64,000 nt of DNA. It comes from Siderastrea radians. Its lineage: Eukaryota > Cnidaria > Anthozoa > Scleractinia > Rhizangiidae. Under the pieces are notes generated by a model that was not told the origin of the DNA, did not search any database, and worked only from the letters and a program-made list of their open reading frames with translations. A program made the position numbers and the translations under genes. Below, piece by piece: positions 21,821 to 33,600 of this stretch (positions are counted from its first letter, which is position 1; every line of letters starts with the position of its first letter). The DNA is taken from positions 18,078,704 through 18,142,703 of the forward strand of contig OZ024892.1 of assembly GCA_964017195.1 (NCBI GenBank). Reading direction: 5' to 3'.

Positions 21821-23125
21821 ATGGCCCAACCATATTAAATGACGCAAAGGGTTCAAATGGCCCAACCATACCAAATAAGGCAACCGGCTCAAATAAGGCA
21901 ATCATATCAAATAAGCTAACAAGATCAAATGTCCAAAAAATTTCAAATGACCCAACCAGTTCAAATGAGCCAAGAGGTTAAAATGACCCAAACATATCAA
22001 ATAAGCCAACTTCTTCAAATGGCCCAACCATATCAAATGACTCAACCAGTTCAAATGGTCCAACCAATTCAAATGGCCCAACCATACCAAATGACCCAAG
22101 CGGCTCAAATAAGCCAATTCAGATCAATAAACCAACCAGATCAAATGACCCATCCATATCAAATGACCCACCAGGTTCAAATGAACCATCCAGTTCAAAT
22201 GACCCAATCATATCAAATCAGAAAAGCAGTTCAAATGGCCCAACCATAAGAAATGACCCAACCGTTTCAAATAACCCAACAAGTTCAAATGAGCCAAGAG
22301 GTTAAAATGACCCAAACATATCAAATGAGCCAACTGGTTCAAATGGCCCAACCATATCAAATGACCCAACAGGTTCAAATGTCCCAACCAGTTCAAATTG
22401 CCCAACCATATCAAATGAGCCAACCAACTCAAATAAGCCAGTCATATCAAATAAATCAACCAGCTCAAATGACCCAACCAGATCAAATCACACAACCATA
22501 TCAAATGACGCAAAAGGTTCAAATGACGCAACCAGTTCAAATGGCTCAACCATATAAAATAACCAAGGCGGTTCAAATGACCCAACAGGTTCAAATGACC
22601 CAACCATATCACATTACCCAACAGCTTTAAATGACCCTATCAGTTCAAGGGGCCCAACCATATCAAATAACTCAACCGGTTCAAATGGCCCAACCATATC
22701 GCACGAGGCAACCAGCTCAAATGAGCCAACCATATTAAATGAGCCAACCAGATCAAATGACCCAACCATATCAAATGAGCCAATTGGTTCAAATGGCCCA
22801 ACCATATCAAATGAACCAAACGGATCACATTGGCCAACTGGATCGAATGAGTCAACTGGCTCAAATGGCCTAACCATATCAAATGACCCAAACGGTTCAA
22901 ATGGCCCAACCATATCAAATGAGCCAACCAACTCAAATAAGCCAATGATATCAAATAAACCAACAAGATCAAATGACCAAGGCATATCAAATGAGCCAAC
23001 CGGTTTTAATGGCCCAACCATATCAAATCAATTGAGCCAACCGGTTCAAATGGCTCAACCATATCAAATGAGCCAACCGGTTCAAATGGCCCAATCATAT
23101 TCACTGAGCCAACCGAATCATATGT
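21821..23125. repeat. 18-bp satellite block
   Basis: Satellite following the MITE. The last ~485 bp match 48847-49331, and the junction with the 97-bp satellite (CATATGTCCCAGCC then ATATCTTGTACAAACTC) is identical in both places. Confidence 0.95.
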
Positions 23126-25142
23126 CCCAGCCATATCTTGTACAAACTCGTGCACTTTGCTAAAATTCGCTAAAAAGAAGTGTGCTCTGTGCGAAAATGA
23201 CAAAACCTCCTAATCTCGAGATGAAAACGCTGTTTTGTACACACTTGAGCACTTTGCTGAAAATCGCAAAGAAGTGGTGCGCCCGTGCGAAAATGACAAA
23301 ACGTTCTCATCTCGGGCTGTTTTGTAAAAAGTCGTGCACTTTGCTGAAAACCGCTTAAAGTTGATTTACCCAGTGCGAACATGACAAAACGTTCTGATCT
23401 CGGGCTGAAAACTCTTATTTCCAGAAACTAGTGCACGTAGGTGAAAACGCTAAAAGTGGTGCATTCAGTGCGAAAATGACAAAACGTGCTGACGTCGGGT
23501 TGTAACCAAAAAGGTGTGCACCCAGCGCAAAAATGACAAAACGTGCTGATCTCGGGCGAAAACTTCTGTTCTGTACAAACTCGTGCACTTTCCTGAAAAC
23601 CGCTAATAAGTGGTGTGCCCCGTGCGAAAATGACAAAAGTTTGTACAAAACAGCGTTTTAAGCCGGAGGTCAGCACGTTTTGACCTTTTCGCACTGGGCG
23701 CACTACTTTTGAACGTCTTCAGCTAAATGCACTAGTTTCTGCACATAAGAGTTTTCCGCCTGTGGGCGCACCACTTTTTGTCATTTTCGGACTTGGTACA
23801 ACACTTTTTAGCGATTTTCACCAAAGTCCACGAGTCTTTACAAAACAGCGGTTACATCCCGAGATCAGCTGGTTTTGTCATTTTCGCGCCGGGCGCACCA
23901 CTTTCTTGCCATTTTCAGCAAAGTACTCGAGTTTGTCCAAAACAGCGTTTTCAGCCCGAGATTAGCACGTTTTGTCATTTTCGCACAGGGCACACTACTC
24001 TTTAGCGATTTTAAGCAAAGTGTACGAGTTTGTACAGAATAGTGATTTCAGCGCAAGATCAGCACTTTTTGTCATTTTCGCACGGGGCACACCACTTATT
24101 AGCGGTTTTCAGCAAAGTGCTTGGGTTGGGCAAAAAAACGTTTTCAGCACGAAATCAGCACGTTTTGGCAACAAAGTGCACTATCTTCTGCAAATCAGAG
24201 TTTTCAGCCCAAGAGCAGAACGTTTTGTCATTTTTGCACTGGGAACACCACCTTTTTAACAGTTTTCAGCTAAGGGCAAGATTTTGTACAAAACAGCGTT
24301 TTCAGCCCGAAATTAGCACGTTTTGTCATTTTTGCACTGAGCGCACCACTTTTTAGAGATTTTTAGCAAAGTGCCCGAGTTTGTACAAAACAGCTTTTTC
24401 AGCCCGAGATTAGCACGTTTTGTCATTTTTGCACGACCGCACCACTTGTTAGCAAGTTCAACAAAGTGCACTAGCCTCTGCAAATCAGAGTTTTCAGCCC
24501 AAGAGCAGAACGTTTTGACATGTTTGCACTGGACACACTACCTTTTTATCAGTTTTCGGCAAACTGCGCGATTTTGTCAAAAACAGCGTTTTCAGCCCGA
24601 GGTTAGCACGTTTTGTCATTTTTGCACTGACCGCACCACTTTTTAGCCATTTTTAGCAAACTGCACAATTTTGTACAAAACAGCGTTTTCAGCCCGAGAT
24701 TAGCACGTTTTGTCATTTTTTGCACTGACAGCATCACTTGTTAGCAATTTCAACAAAGTTTACTAGCTTCTGCAAATCAGAGTTTTCAGCCCAAGAGCAC
24801 AACGTTTTGTCATTTTTGCACTGGGAACACCACCTTTTTAACGGTTTTCAGCTAAGGGCAACTATTTTGTACAAAACAGCGTTTTCTGCCGGAGGTCAGC
24901 ACGGTTTGTCATTTTCGCACTGGGTGCAACACGTTTTGGCGATTTTTAACAAATTGCACGAGTTTGTACAGAAAAGAAGTTTTCTGCCGGATCAGCACGT
25001 TTGGTCCTTTTCGCACAGGGCACACCACTTTTTAGCGATTTTCAACAAAGTTCACGAGTTTGTCAAAAACAGCGTTTTCATCCCGAGATCAGAACATTTT
25101 GTCATTTTCGCACTTAGCGCACCACTTTAAGTCATTGTCCCA
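23126..25142. repeat. 97-bp satellite with internal orientation switch (copy 1)
   Basis: The unit includes TTTTGTCATTTTCGCAC, GCGCACCACTTTTTAGCG, CAGCAAAGTGCACGAG, TTTGTACAAAACAGCG and TTTTCAGCCCGAGATCAG. About five units run in reverse orientation up to about 23640, then about fifteen run forward. The period is not a multiple of 3, and the phenylalanine-rich open frames here are by-products. Compared with copy 2 the reverse arm lacks about 850 bp. Confidence 0.93.
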
Positions 25143-25681
25143 CGGGCTACACCACATTAAGCGGTAAACCCTGAAGTTAAACTCAAGCAGTTGTTGCATT
25201 TTTCACCGCTGTCAAACCCTATCAAACAAAAACGTTCAGTTCAACAGGACTACATAATCATGAATGCAACTTTTGAACCAATTTGAGTCACAATCAGTGG
25301 CTGGGTTTTGGAGTTCAGAGTTTCGACAGTAAGTCCACATAGTGGTTTGATCCAGTTATTGCTATATTTTGAACCTCATATGTTTACATGATCATCTTAA
25401 TAGAAAATGTATTCAGTACCTATAACATGATTCACTGTACTTCACGAACAAAATCGTCCAACTAATGGAATGGTCACATACACCTTTTCCTTTCCAAGTC
25501 TAAATCTAACTTTGTATTGCACTGTTTAACACTGACTGTGAATTCTTTGCACTGCAATGAATGAACCTTGTGAAAAATCCGAGCACCATACTTCCAGAGG
25601 CTCAGGGTACCAGTGCTCCTCAGAGTGGCTCATGAACCAACCAACCTCAGCAAGAAGAAATGCTAGCCTCTGTCTTTTGCC
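25143..25681. other. Duplicated single-copy-like DNA, possibly 3' UTR of the gene remnant
   Basis: Non-repetitive DNA repeated at 52191-52720 with scattered substitutions. It lies downstream (minus strand) of the coding remnant ending at 25682 and contains no open frame of note. Confidence 0.5.
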
Positions 25682-26163
25682 CTAGCCTTGTTTAATGAAC
25701 ACATCGTTAGTTAGGAATCTCTGGCTTCTTCCTGTTCTGTGCTCTCCTTTAAGCCACTTGGCCGAAACACCGCATTTGCTGGAACATCTATATATGTTGC
25801 CATTGATTCGAACTCGGGAGAAACTGTCACATAGTCTTTGAGCACTAACTACTTCACAATCTGGGAGCAAAGTCTTGTACATCTCAATCAGCTCAGACGT
25901 ATCATCTTCATCTAATGCAATTCTCTTGATAGGTGGCAAAGGAACAACCATTTCACTTTGTTTGTCACTTAAAGACAAGTCCTCTGTTGGTGGATCCCCA
26001 GACACGAGATTTGACCTGTCAAATAATTGTTCTGTACACAGCACTTAGCCTACAGTGCCACGCTGTGTACCCAAAAGTAGACTCTGCAATTCATTGTGCT
26101 CATCTGGGAAATCCATGATGCGCAGCTCCTTGTCTCGAATAAATCGTCGCATCAGCTGGACAC
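25682..26163 (-). pseudogene. Terminal exon of an unrecognised gene, one in-frame stop
   Basis: On the minus strand a good acceptor (TTTTAG|GTGTCC) at 26163 opens a frame reading VQLMRRFIRDKELRIMDF and continuing through DEHNELQSLLLG. It meets TAA at 26045-26047, then stays open in the same frame for about 120 residues to a stop at 25682. The second half carries an acidic stretch and a Cys-containing motif (GNIYRCSSKCGVSAKWLKG). The continuing coding character across the stop suggests a single nonsense mutation. I do not recognise the family. Copy 2 has a further stop. Confidence 0.55.
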
Positions 26164-26338
26164 CTAAAAGAAATAACCCATATTATTTTATAAAACAAGA
26201 CTACTGCAATGTGCCCTCCAATATTCAAGTCCCTCTGAATAACACAGAACAGAACATAAAGTTGATTTGGAAGATGGTAATCATATTCTTGACATCAGGG
26301 CTGTTATTAAGTTTTGAGTCACATGTTGCATTGATGTA

Positions 26339-27111
26339 GGTGAAAAGGTAAAGTCTTCACAAGCCTAGAGGCTCTTAACTGCCAGAGCTTTACCTGGTTT
26401 CCGTAACGTGAAGCGACTGAGAGTATTACTACTCCCCCTGGAGGGGATGCTAGTCCTTTGCAAGGTTATCCCCCCAGCATTATGTCACCGGTACTCATTT
26501 ATACACCTAGGTGGAGAGAGACAACATGGAGCAAAGTTTCTGATCTAAGTGCCTCTTCATATGAACCCGGTTGACTAGGCTGGCTCGCTTACTAAGATCT
26601 CACCTCACTCCTCTTTCCTTTGTAAAACTTTTTATGTGTTCATATGAGAAGCCGGGCAGGCCCAGTTACCGTGATCTCCGTCACCGGGCTGGAAATTTTC
26701 CCATAAAAACAGGCCAGCCCGGTTACCGGGATGAAGATTTTTCCAGTACGCAAGTTACTGTTGAAGAGGATGAAATTAGCATCATTCTGACTTATCTCTA
26801 AGACTTTTTGATCAAAAATGATTTCTGGAATCTGAATGAGTGAAGAAATAATAATTTTCACAATTGCAGGAAAGAAAATCATCAGTTAATATTCTTGTTC
26901 TTGCTATCACGTAAACAATTTCATCTCGGTAGCCAGGATGAAATTTCCCATATGAACAGACGACAAAATTCATCCCGCCAACCAGGCCAGCCCAGGTACT
27001 GGGCTCATATGAAGAGGCCCTAAGGAAACAGCACGACGGCAGAGACCAGGCTTGAACCACTGACCTTCAGGTTGAAAGTCCGACATGATCGCCACTAGAC
27101 CACTGTGCCTC
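26339..27111 (-). mobile_element. tRNA-derived SINE with a nested MITE
   Basis: A perfect 12-bp target duplication, TGCATTGATGTA, flanks the insertion (26327-26338 and 27112-27123). The minus-strand head at 27111 to about 27040 is tRNA-like. The A-box-like TGGTCTAGTGG is at 27092-27102 and the B box GGTTCAAGCCT at 27048-27058. A 7-nt loop CTTTCAA gives a TTC anticodon, suggesting a tRNA-Glu origin. Without the nested MITE the SINE is about 300 bp. The 3' end is at 26339. Confidence 0.85.
26549..27020. mobile_element. Harbinger-like MITE nested in the SINE
   Basis: The ends are GTGCCTCTTCATATGAACCC at 26549 and, inverted, GGGCCTCTTCATATGAGCCC ending at 27020, with TAA on each side (26546-26548 and 27021-27023). 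Removing the element and one TAA restores continuous SINE sequence (GATCTAAGGAAACAG). TWA duplications and GGG-starting ends fit PIF/Harbinger. It is 472 bp with no transposase frame; the interior has further inverted stretches. Confidence 0.75.
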
Positions 27112-27152
27112 TGCATTGATGTAAACACATGACTGTGGGACTAATATTTTCA

Positions 27153-27410
27153 GTTGAACTAGTGAGCAGCACGTCTGGGAATTTCTTGAGTTATAAATTT
27201 AACTGTTTTTTTTATTTCATCCTAGGTGTTTTAATTTGTGTGATTAATGCACACTTCATCAGGGAGTTCTACAATACAACTTTCATGTAGTATGCCTTTA
27301 TTTATACCTAAAAACGGACTACATTTTACATTGCACAAAAGACACACATACAGATCTGCTATAGGAACTACAAACCCCGCAGTTTCTGTGTCTAGGAAAC
27401 AGGTGGAACA
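27153..27410 (-). mobile_element. Diverged solo PLE pLTR relic
   Basis: Clear but diverged similarity to the PLE pLTR in the same orientation as the complete element (GTGAGCAGCAC, TTGAGTT, CACACTTCATCAGGGAGTT, ACAATACAACTT, GTCTAGGAAACAGGTGG). On the minus strand it keeps CTGATGA and the GTGTG/CACAC stem but has lost GAAAC. No RT sequence adjoins it, and the palindrome is missing. Confidence 0.8.
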
Positions 27411-27639
27411 TTTTGAATGGTGGAACATTTTTTTAGGAGAAAATAAAACAGATTTACAGCTTAAGACTAGTTCAAGCTTAAAAAAAAAGAGTAGGAAAGT
27501 GATCACAAAACAAAATACAACTTGTTAGATGCCTGTTATGCTAGGGCTGCATTACACTCTATCCCGGTATACAGAATCGAAGAAATTAAAAAATCACAAG
27601 ATTTTTGTTCATCGATTGGTCATAAAATTTAAATGTAAA
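27411..27639. other. Unassigned spacer
   Basis: A/T-rich DNA between the pLTR relic and the satellite, with an A-run near 27480. No feature is recognised. Confidence 0.5.
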
Positions 27640-30600
27640 TTTAAATGACAAAACTGGTTTAAATGACCCAACCAGTTCAGATTTTTCAACCTGTTTAAAT
27701 GGCCTTGCCATATCAAATGACCAAACCATTTCGAATGGCCCAACCATATCAAATTACCCAACGGGTTGAAATAACCCAATCAGTTCAAATGGCCCAACCA
27801 TACCAAACAAGTCAACCGCTTAAATTAAGCCAATCATATCAAATAAGGCAACCAGATCAAATGAACCAACCATTTCAAATGACCCAACCGGTTCAAATTT
27901 CCCAACCATATAAAATGACCCAACCAGTTCAAATGAGCCAAGAGGTTAAAATGACCCAAACAAATCAAATGAGGCAACTGGTTCAAATGGCCCAACCATA
28001 TCAAATGATCCAACCAGTTCAAATAACCCAACAATATCAAATGAGCCAAGCGGCTCAAATAAGCCCATTCAGATCAAAAAAACCAACCAGATAAAATGAC
28101 CCATCAATATCAAAATTACCCAATCGGTTCAATAACCCAACCAGTTCAAATGGCCCGACCATATCAATGACTCGACCGGTTCAAATGGCCCAACCATATC
28201 AAATGAGCAAACCCGCTCAAGTAAGCCAGTCATATCAAATAAGCCAACCAGATCAAATGATCCAACCAGATCAAATGGGCCAACCCGTTAAAATGGCCCA
28301 ACAATATCAAATGACAAAACAGGTTCAAATGTCCCAACCAGTTCAAATGGCCCAACCATATCAAATGAGCCAACCGACTCAAATAAGCCAATATTATCAA
28401 ATAAACCAACCAGATCAAATGACCCAACCATATCAAATCATACAACCATATCAAATGACGCAACAGGTTCAAATGACCCAACCATATCACATGACCCAAC
28501 AGGTTTAAATGACCTAATCAGTTTAAGGGGCCCAACCATATCAAATGACTCAACTAGTTCAAATCGCCCAACCATATCGAATGAGCCAACCAGCTCAAAT
28601 AAGCCAACCAAATCAAATGATACAACCATATCCAATAATCCAATTGGTTTAAATGCCAAAACCACATCAAATCAAATGAGCCAACCGGTTCAAATGGCCC
28701 AATCATATCAAATGAGCCAAGCGGCTCAAATGACCCAACAATATAAAATGACTCAGCTGGTTAAAATGGCCCAACCTTATCAAATGACCCAACCGGTTCA
28801 AATGGCCCAGGCATATTAAATGAGCTTAGCGAATCAAATGACGCAGACATATCAAATGAGCCACCCAATTGAAATAACCCAACCATATCAAATGAGCCAA
28901 CCAAATCAAATGAATCATCTCGGTCATCTGGTTCAAATGGCTCAAAAGGATGCATTGACCCAACTGGTTCATGATCATGGTCCATGGGTTGACCCATGCA
29001 ACCGGCTCAATTTACTTAATCACATCAAATACCCAACCGGATCAAATGGCCTAACCATATCAAATGACCCAACTGCGTCAAATAACCAAGCCATATCAAA
29101 TGACCCAACCAGATCAAATGACCCAACTGGTTCAAATGGCCCAACCATATCAAATGAGCAAACCGATTTAAATGGCCCAACCATATCAAAGGACTCAACC
29201 AGTTCAAATAACCCAACCATATCAAACGAGCCAAGCGGCTCAAATAAGCCCATTCAGATCAAATAAACCAACCAGATAAAATGACCCATCCATATCAAAT
29301 GACACAACAGGTTCAATAACCCAAGCAGTTCAAATGGCGCAACCATATCAAATGAGCAAACCGGTTTAAATGGCCCAACCATCTCAAATGACCCAACCAG
29401 GTCAAATGGCCAGACCGGTTCAAATGGACCAATCATATCAAGTGAGCCAACTGGCTCAAATCACCCCCACCATATCAATTGACCCAAGTGGATCAAATGA
29501 TCGAACCAGATCAAATGGGGCAACCGTTTCAAATGGCCCCACCATATCAAATGACCCAATTAGTTCAAATAGCCCAACCATATCAAATGACTCAACTGGT
29601 TCAAATGGCCCAACCATATCAAATGACCCAACTGGTTCAAATGCCCCAACCATGTCAAATGAGCAAACCGGTTTAAATGACAAAACCGGTTTAAATGACC
29701 CCACCACTTCAGATTTCTCAACCTGTTTAAATGGCCTTACCATATCAAATGACCAAACTAGTTCAAATGGCCCAAGCATATCAAATTACCCAACAGGTTG
29801 AAATAACCCAACCAGTTCAAATGGCCCAACCATACCAAATAAGTCAACCGGCTCAAATAAGCCAATCATATCAAATAAACTCACCACATCAAATGAACCA
29901 ACCATTTCAAATGACCCAACGATATCAAATGAGCCGATCGGTTCAAATGGAAAAACCATATAAAATGACCCAACCAGTTCAAATGAGCCAAGAGGTTAAA
30001 ATGACCCAACCATATCAAATGACTCAACCAGTTCAAATAACCCAACCATATCAAATGACTCAACCAGTTCAAATAACCCAACCATATCAAATGAGCCAAG
30101 CGGCTCAAATAAGCCAATTCAGATCAAATAAACCAACCAGATAAAATGACACATCCATATCAAATGATCCAACAGGTTCAATAACCCAACCATATCAAAT
30201 GAGCCAACCGGCTCAAATAAGCCAGTCATATCAAATAAGCCAACCAGATCAAATGATCCAACCAGATGAAATGGGTCAACCTGTTAAAATGGCCCAACAA
30301 TATCAAATGACCTAACCAGTTCAAATGGCCCAACGATATCAAATGACCCAAAAGATTCAAATGTTCCAACCAGTTCAAATGACCCAACCATATCAAATGA
30401 GCTAACCAGTTCCAATGGCCCAACCATATAAAATGACCCAACCAGTTCAAATGAGCCAAGAGGTTGAAATGACCCAAACAAATCAAATGAGCCAACTGGT
30501 TCAAATGGCCCAACCATATCAAATGACTCAACCAGTTCAAATAACCCAACCATATCAAATGAGCCAAGCGGCTCAAATAAGCCCATTCAGATCAAATAAA

Positions 30601-33600
30601 CCAACCAGTTAAAATGACCCATCCATATCCAATGACCCAATCGGTTCAATAACCCAACCAGTTCAAATGGCCCGACCGTATCAATGACTCAACCGGTTCA
30701 AATGGCCCAACCATAAAAAACGAGCCAGCTCGCAAAATAAGCCAGTCATATCAAATAAGCCAACCACATCAAATGATCCAACCAGATCAAATGGGCCAAC
30801 CGGTTAAAATGGCCCAACCATATCAAATGACCCAACAGGTTCAAATGTCCCAAAAAGTTCAAATGGCCCAATCATATCAAATTAGCCAACCGACCCAAAT
30901 AAGCCAATCATATCAAAGAAACCAACCAGATCAAATGACCCAACCATATCAAATCACACAACCATATCAAATGACGCAACAGGTTCAAATGACCCAACCA
31001 GTTCAAATGGCCCAACCATATCAAATGACCCAACAGGTTCAAATGACCCAACCATATCAAATGACCAAACAGGTTCAAATGACCCAACCATATCACATGA
31101 CCCAATAGGTTTCAATGACCCAATCAGTTTGAGGGCCCCAACTATATCAAATGACTCAACCGGTCCAAAAGGCCCAACCATATCGAATGAGCCAACCAGC
31201 TCAAATAAGCCAACCATATCAAATGAGCCAACCAGATCAAATGACCCAACCATATCAAATAATCCAATTGGTTTAAATGGCAAAACCACATCAAATCAAA
31301 TGAGCCAACCGGTTCAAATGGCCCAATCATCTCAAATGAGCCAAGCGGCTGAAATGACCCAACAATATCAAATGACTCACCTGGTTAAAATGGCCAAACC
31401 ATATCAAATGACCCAACCTGTTCAAATAGCCCAGGCATATTCAATGAGCCAACCGAATCAAATGAGCCAACCAAACAAATGATTCATCTCGGTCGTCTGG
31501 TTCAAATTGCTCAAAAGGATGCATTGCCCCAACTGGTTCATGATCATGGTCCATGGGTTGACCCATGCAACCGCCTCAAGTGACTTAATCACATCAAATA
31601 CCCAACCGGATCAAATGGCCTAACCATATCATATGACCCAACCATATCAAATGACCCAACTGGGTCAAATGGCCATGCCATATCAAATGACCCAACCAGA
31701 TCAAATGACCCAACTGGTTCAAATGGCCCAACCATATCAAATGAGCAAACCGGTTTAAATGGCCCAACCATATCAAATGACTCAATCAGTTCAAATAACC
31801 CAACCATATCAAACGAGCCAAGTGGCTCAAATAAGCCCATTCAGTTCAAATAAACCAACCAGATAAAATGACCCATCCATATCAAATGACCCAACAGGTT
31901 CAATAACCCAAGCAGTTCAAATGGCCCGACAATATCAATGACTCACACGGTTCAAATGGCCCAACCATATCAAATGAGCCAACCCGCTCAAATAAGCCAG
32001 TCATATCATATAAGCCAACCAGATCAAATGGGCCAACCGGTAAAAATGGCCAAACAATATCAAATGACCCAACAGGTTCAAATGTCCCAACCAGTTTAAT
32101 GGCCCAACCATATCAAATGAGCCAACCGACTCAAATAAGCCAATCATATCAAATAAACCAACCAGATCAAATGACCACACCATATCAAATCACACAACCA
32201 TATGAAATGACGCAACAGCTTCAAATGACCCAACCAGTTCAAATGGCTCAACCATATCAAATAACCCAAGCCGTTCAAATGACGCAACCAGTTCAAATGG
32301 CCCAACCATATGAAATGACCCAACAGGTCCAAATGACCCAACCATATCACATGACCCAACAGGGGCCCAACCATATCAAATGACTCAACCGGTTCAGATG
32401 GCCCAACCATATCGAATGAGCCAACCAGCTCAAATATGACCCAACAATATCAAATGACTCAGTTGGTTAAAATGGCCCACACATATCCAATGACCCAACC
32501 TGTTCAAATGGCCCAGGCATATTAAATGAGCCAACCGAATCAAATGACGCAGCCATATCCAATGAGCCATTCAATTGAAATGACCTAACCATATCAAATG
32601 AGCCAACCAAATCAAATGAATCATCTCGGTCATCTGGTTCAAAGGGCTCAAAAGGATGCATTGTCCCAACTGGTTATTGATCATGGTCCATGCGTTGACC
32701 CATTCAACTGGCTCAATTGACCATATAAAATGAGCAAACCGGTTTAAATGGCCCAACCATATCAAATGGCCCAACCGGTTCAAATGGACCACTCATATCA
32801 AGTGAGCCAACTGGTTCAAATGGCCCACACTATATCAAATGACCCAACTGGATCAAATGATCCAACCAGATCAAATGCGGCAACCGGTTCAAATGTTCCA
32901 ACCATATCAAATGACCCAATTAGTTCAAATCGCCCAACCATATCAAATGACTCAACTGGTTCAAATGGCCCAACCATATCAAATGACCCAACTGGTTCAA
33001 ATGCCCCAACCATGTCAAATGACCAATTCGGTTTAAATGACAAAACCGGTTTAAATGACCCCACCAGATCAGATTTCTCAACCTGTTTAAATAGCCTTAC
33101 CATATCAAATGACCAAATTATTTCAAATGGCCCAACCATATCAAAATACCCAACAGGTTGAAATAACCCTACAAGTTCAAATGGCCCAACCATACAAAAT
33201 AAGGCAACCGGCTCAAATAAGCCAATCATATCAAATAAACTCACCAGATCAAATGAACCAACCATTTCAAATGACCCAACCATATCAAATGAGCCAATCG
33301 GTTCAAAAGGCCCAACCATATAAAATGACCCAACCAGTTCAAATGAGCCAAGAGGTTAAAATGACCCAAACACATCAAATGAGCCAACTGGTTCAAATGG
33401 CCCAACCATATCAAATGACTCAACGAGTTCAAATAACCCAACCATATCAAATGAGCCAAACGGCCCAAATAAGCCATATCAAATAAGCCAACCAGATCAA
33501 ATTATCCAACCAGATGAAATGGGTCAAACGGTTAAAATGGCCCCACAATATCAAATGACCCAACCAGTTCAAATGGCTCAACCATAACAAATAACCCAAA

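Larger units (their letters stand above)
1..26052. repeat. Segmental duplication, copy 1
   Basis: Three stretches match copy 2 (37727-53091) in the same order: the TIR element plus satellite (1-2938), satellite from 9359 to about 12100, and about 22600-26052 (satellite, 97-bp satellite, gene remnant). Copy 1 additionally carries 2939-9358 and roughly 12.1-22.6 kb (satellite plus PLE). Similarity stops after CACTTAGCCTAC at 26052 (53091 in copy 2). Copy 1 continues into an upstream part of the gene remnant, so it is the ancestral arrangement at that end. Confidence 0.8.

Noticed and set aside
24030..24356. Phe/Cys-rich ORFs over the 97-bp satellite
   Set aside because: The period is not a multiple of 3 and similar frames appear wherever the satellite lacks stops; they are not conserved as proteins between copies.
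27040..27111. Functional tRNA-Glu gene
   Set aside because: The A and B boxes are present, but the arms pair poorly and the segment is joined to a SINE body with a target duplication around the whole.
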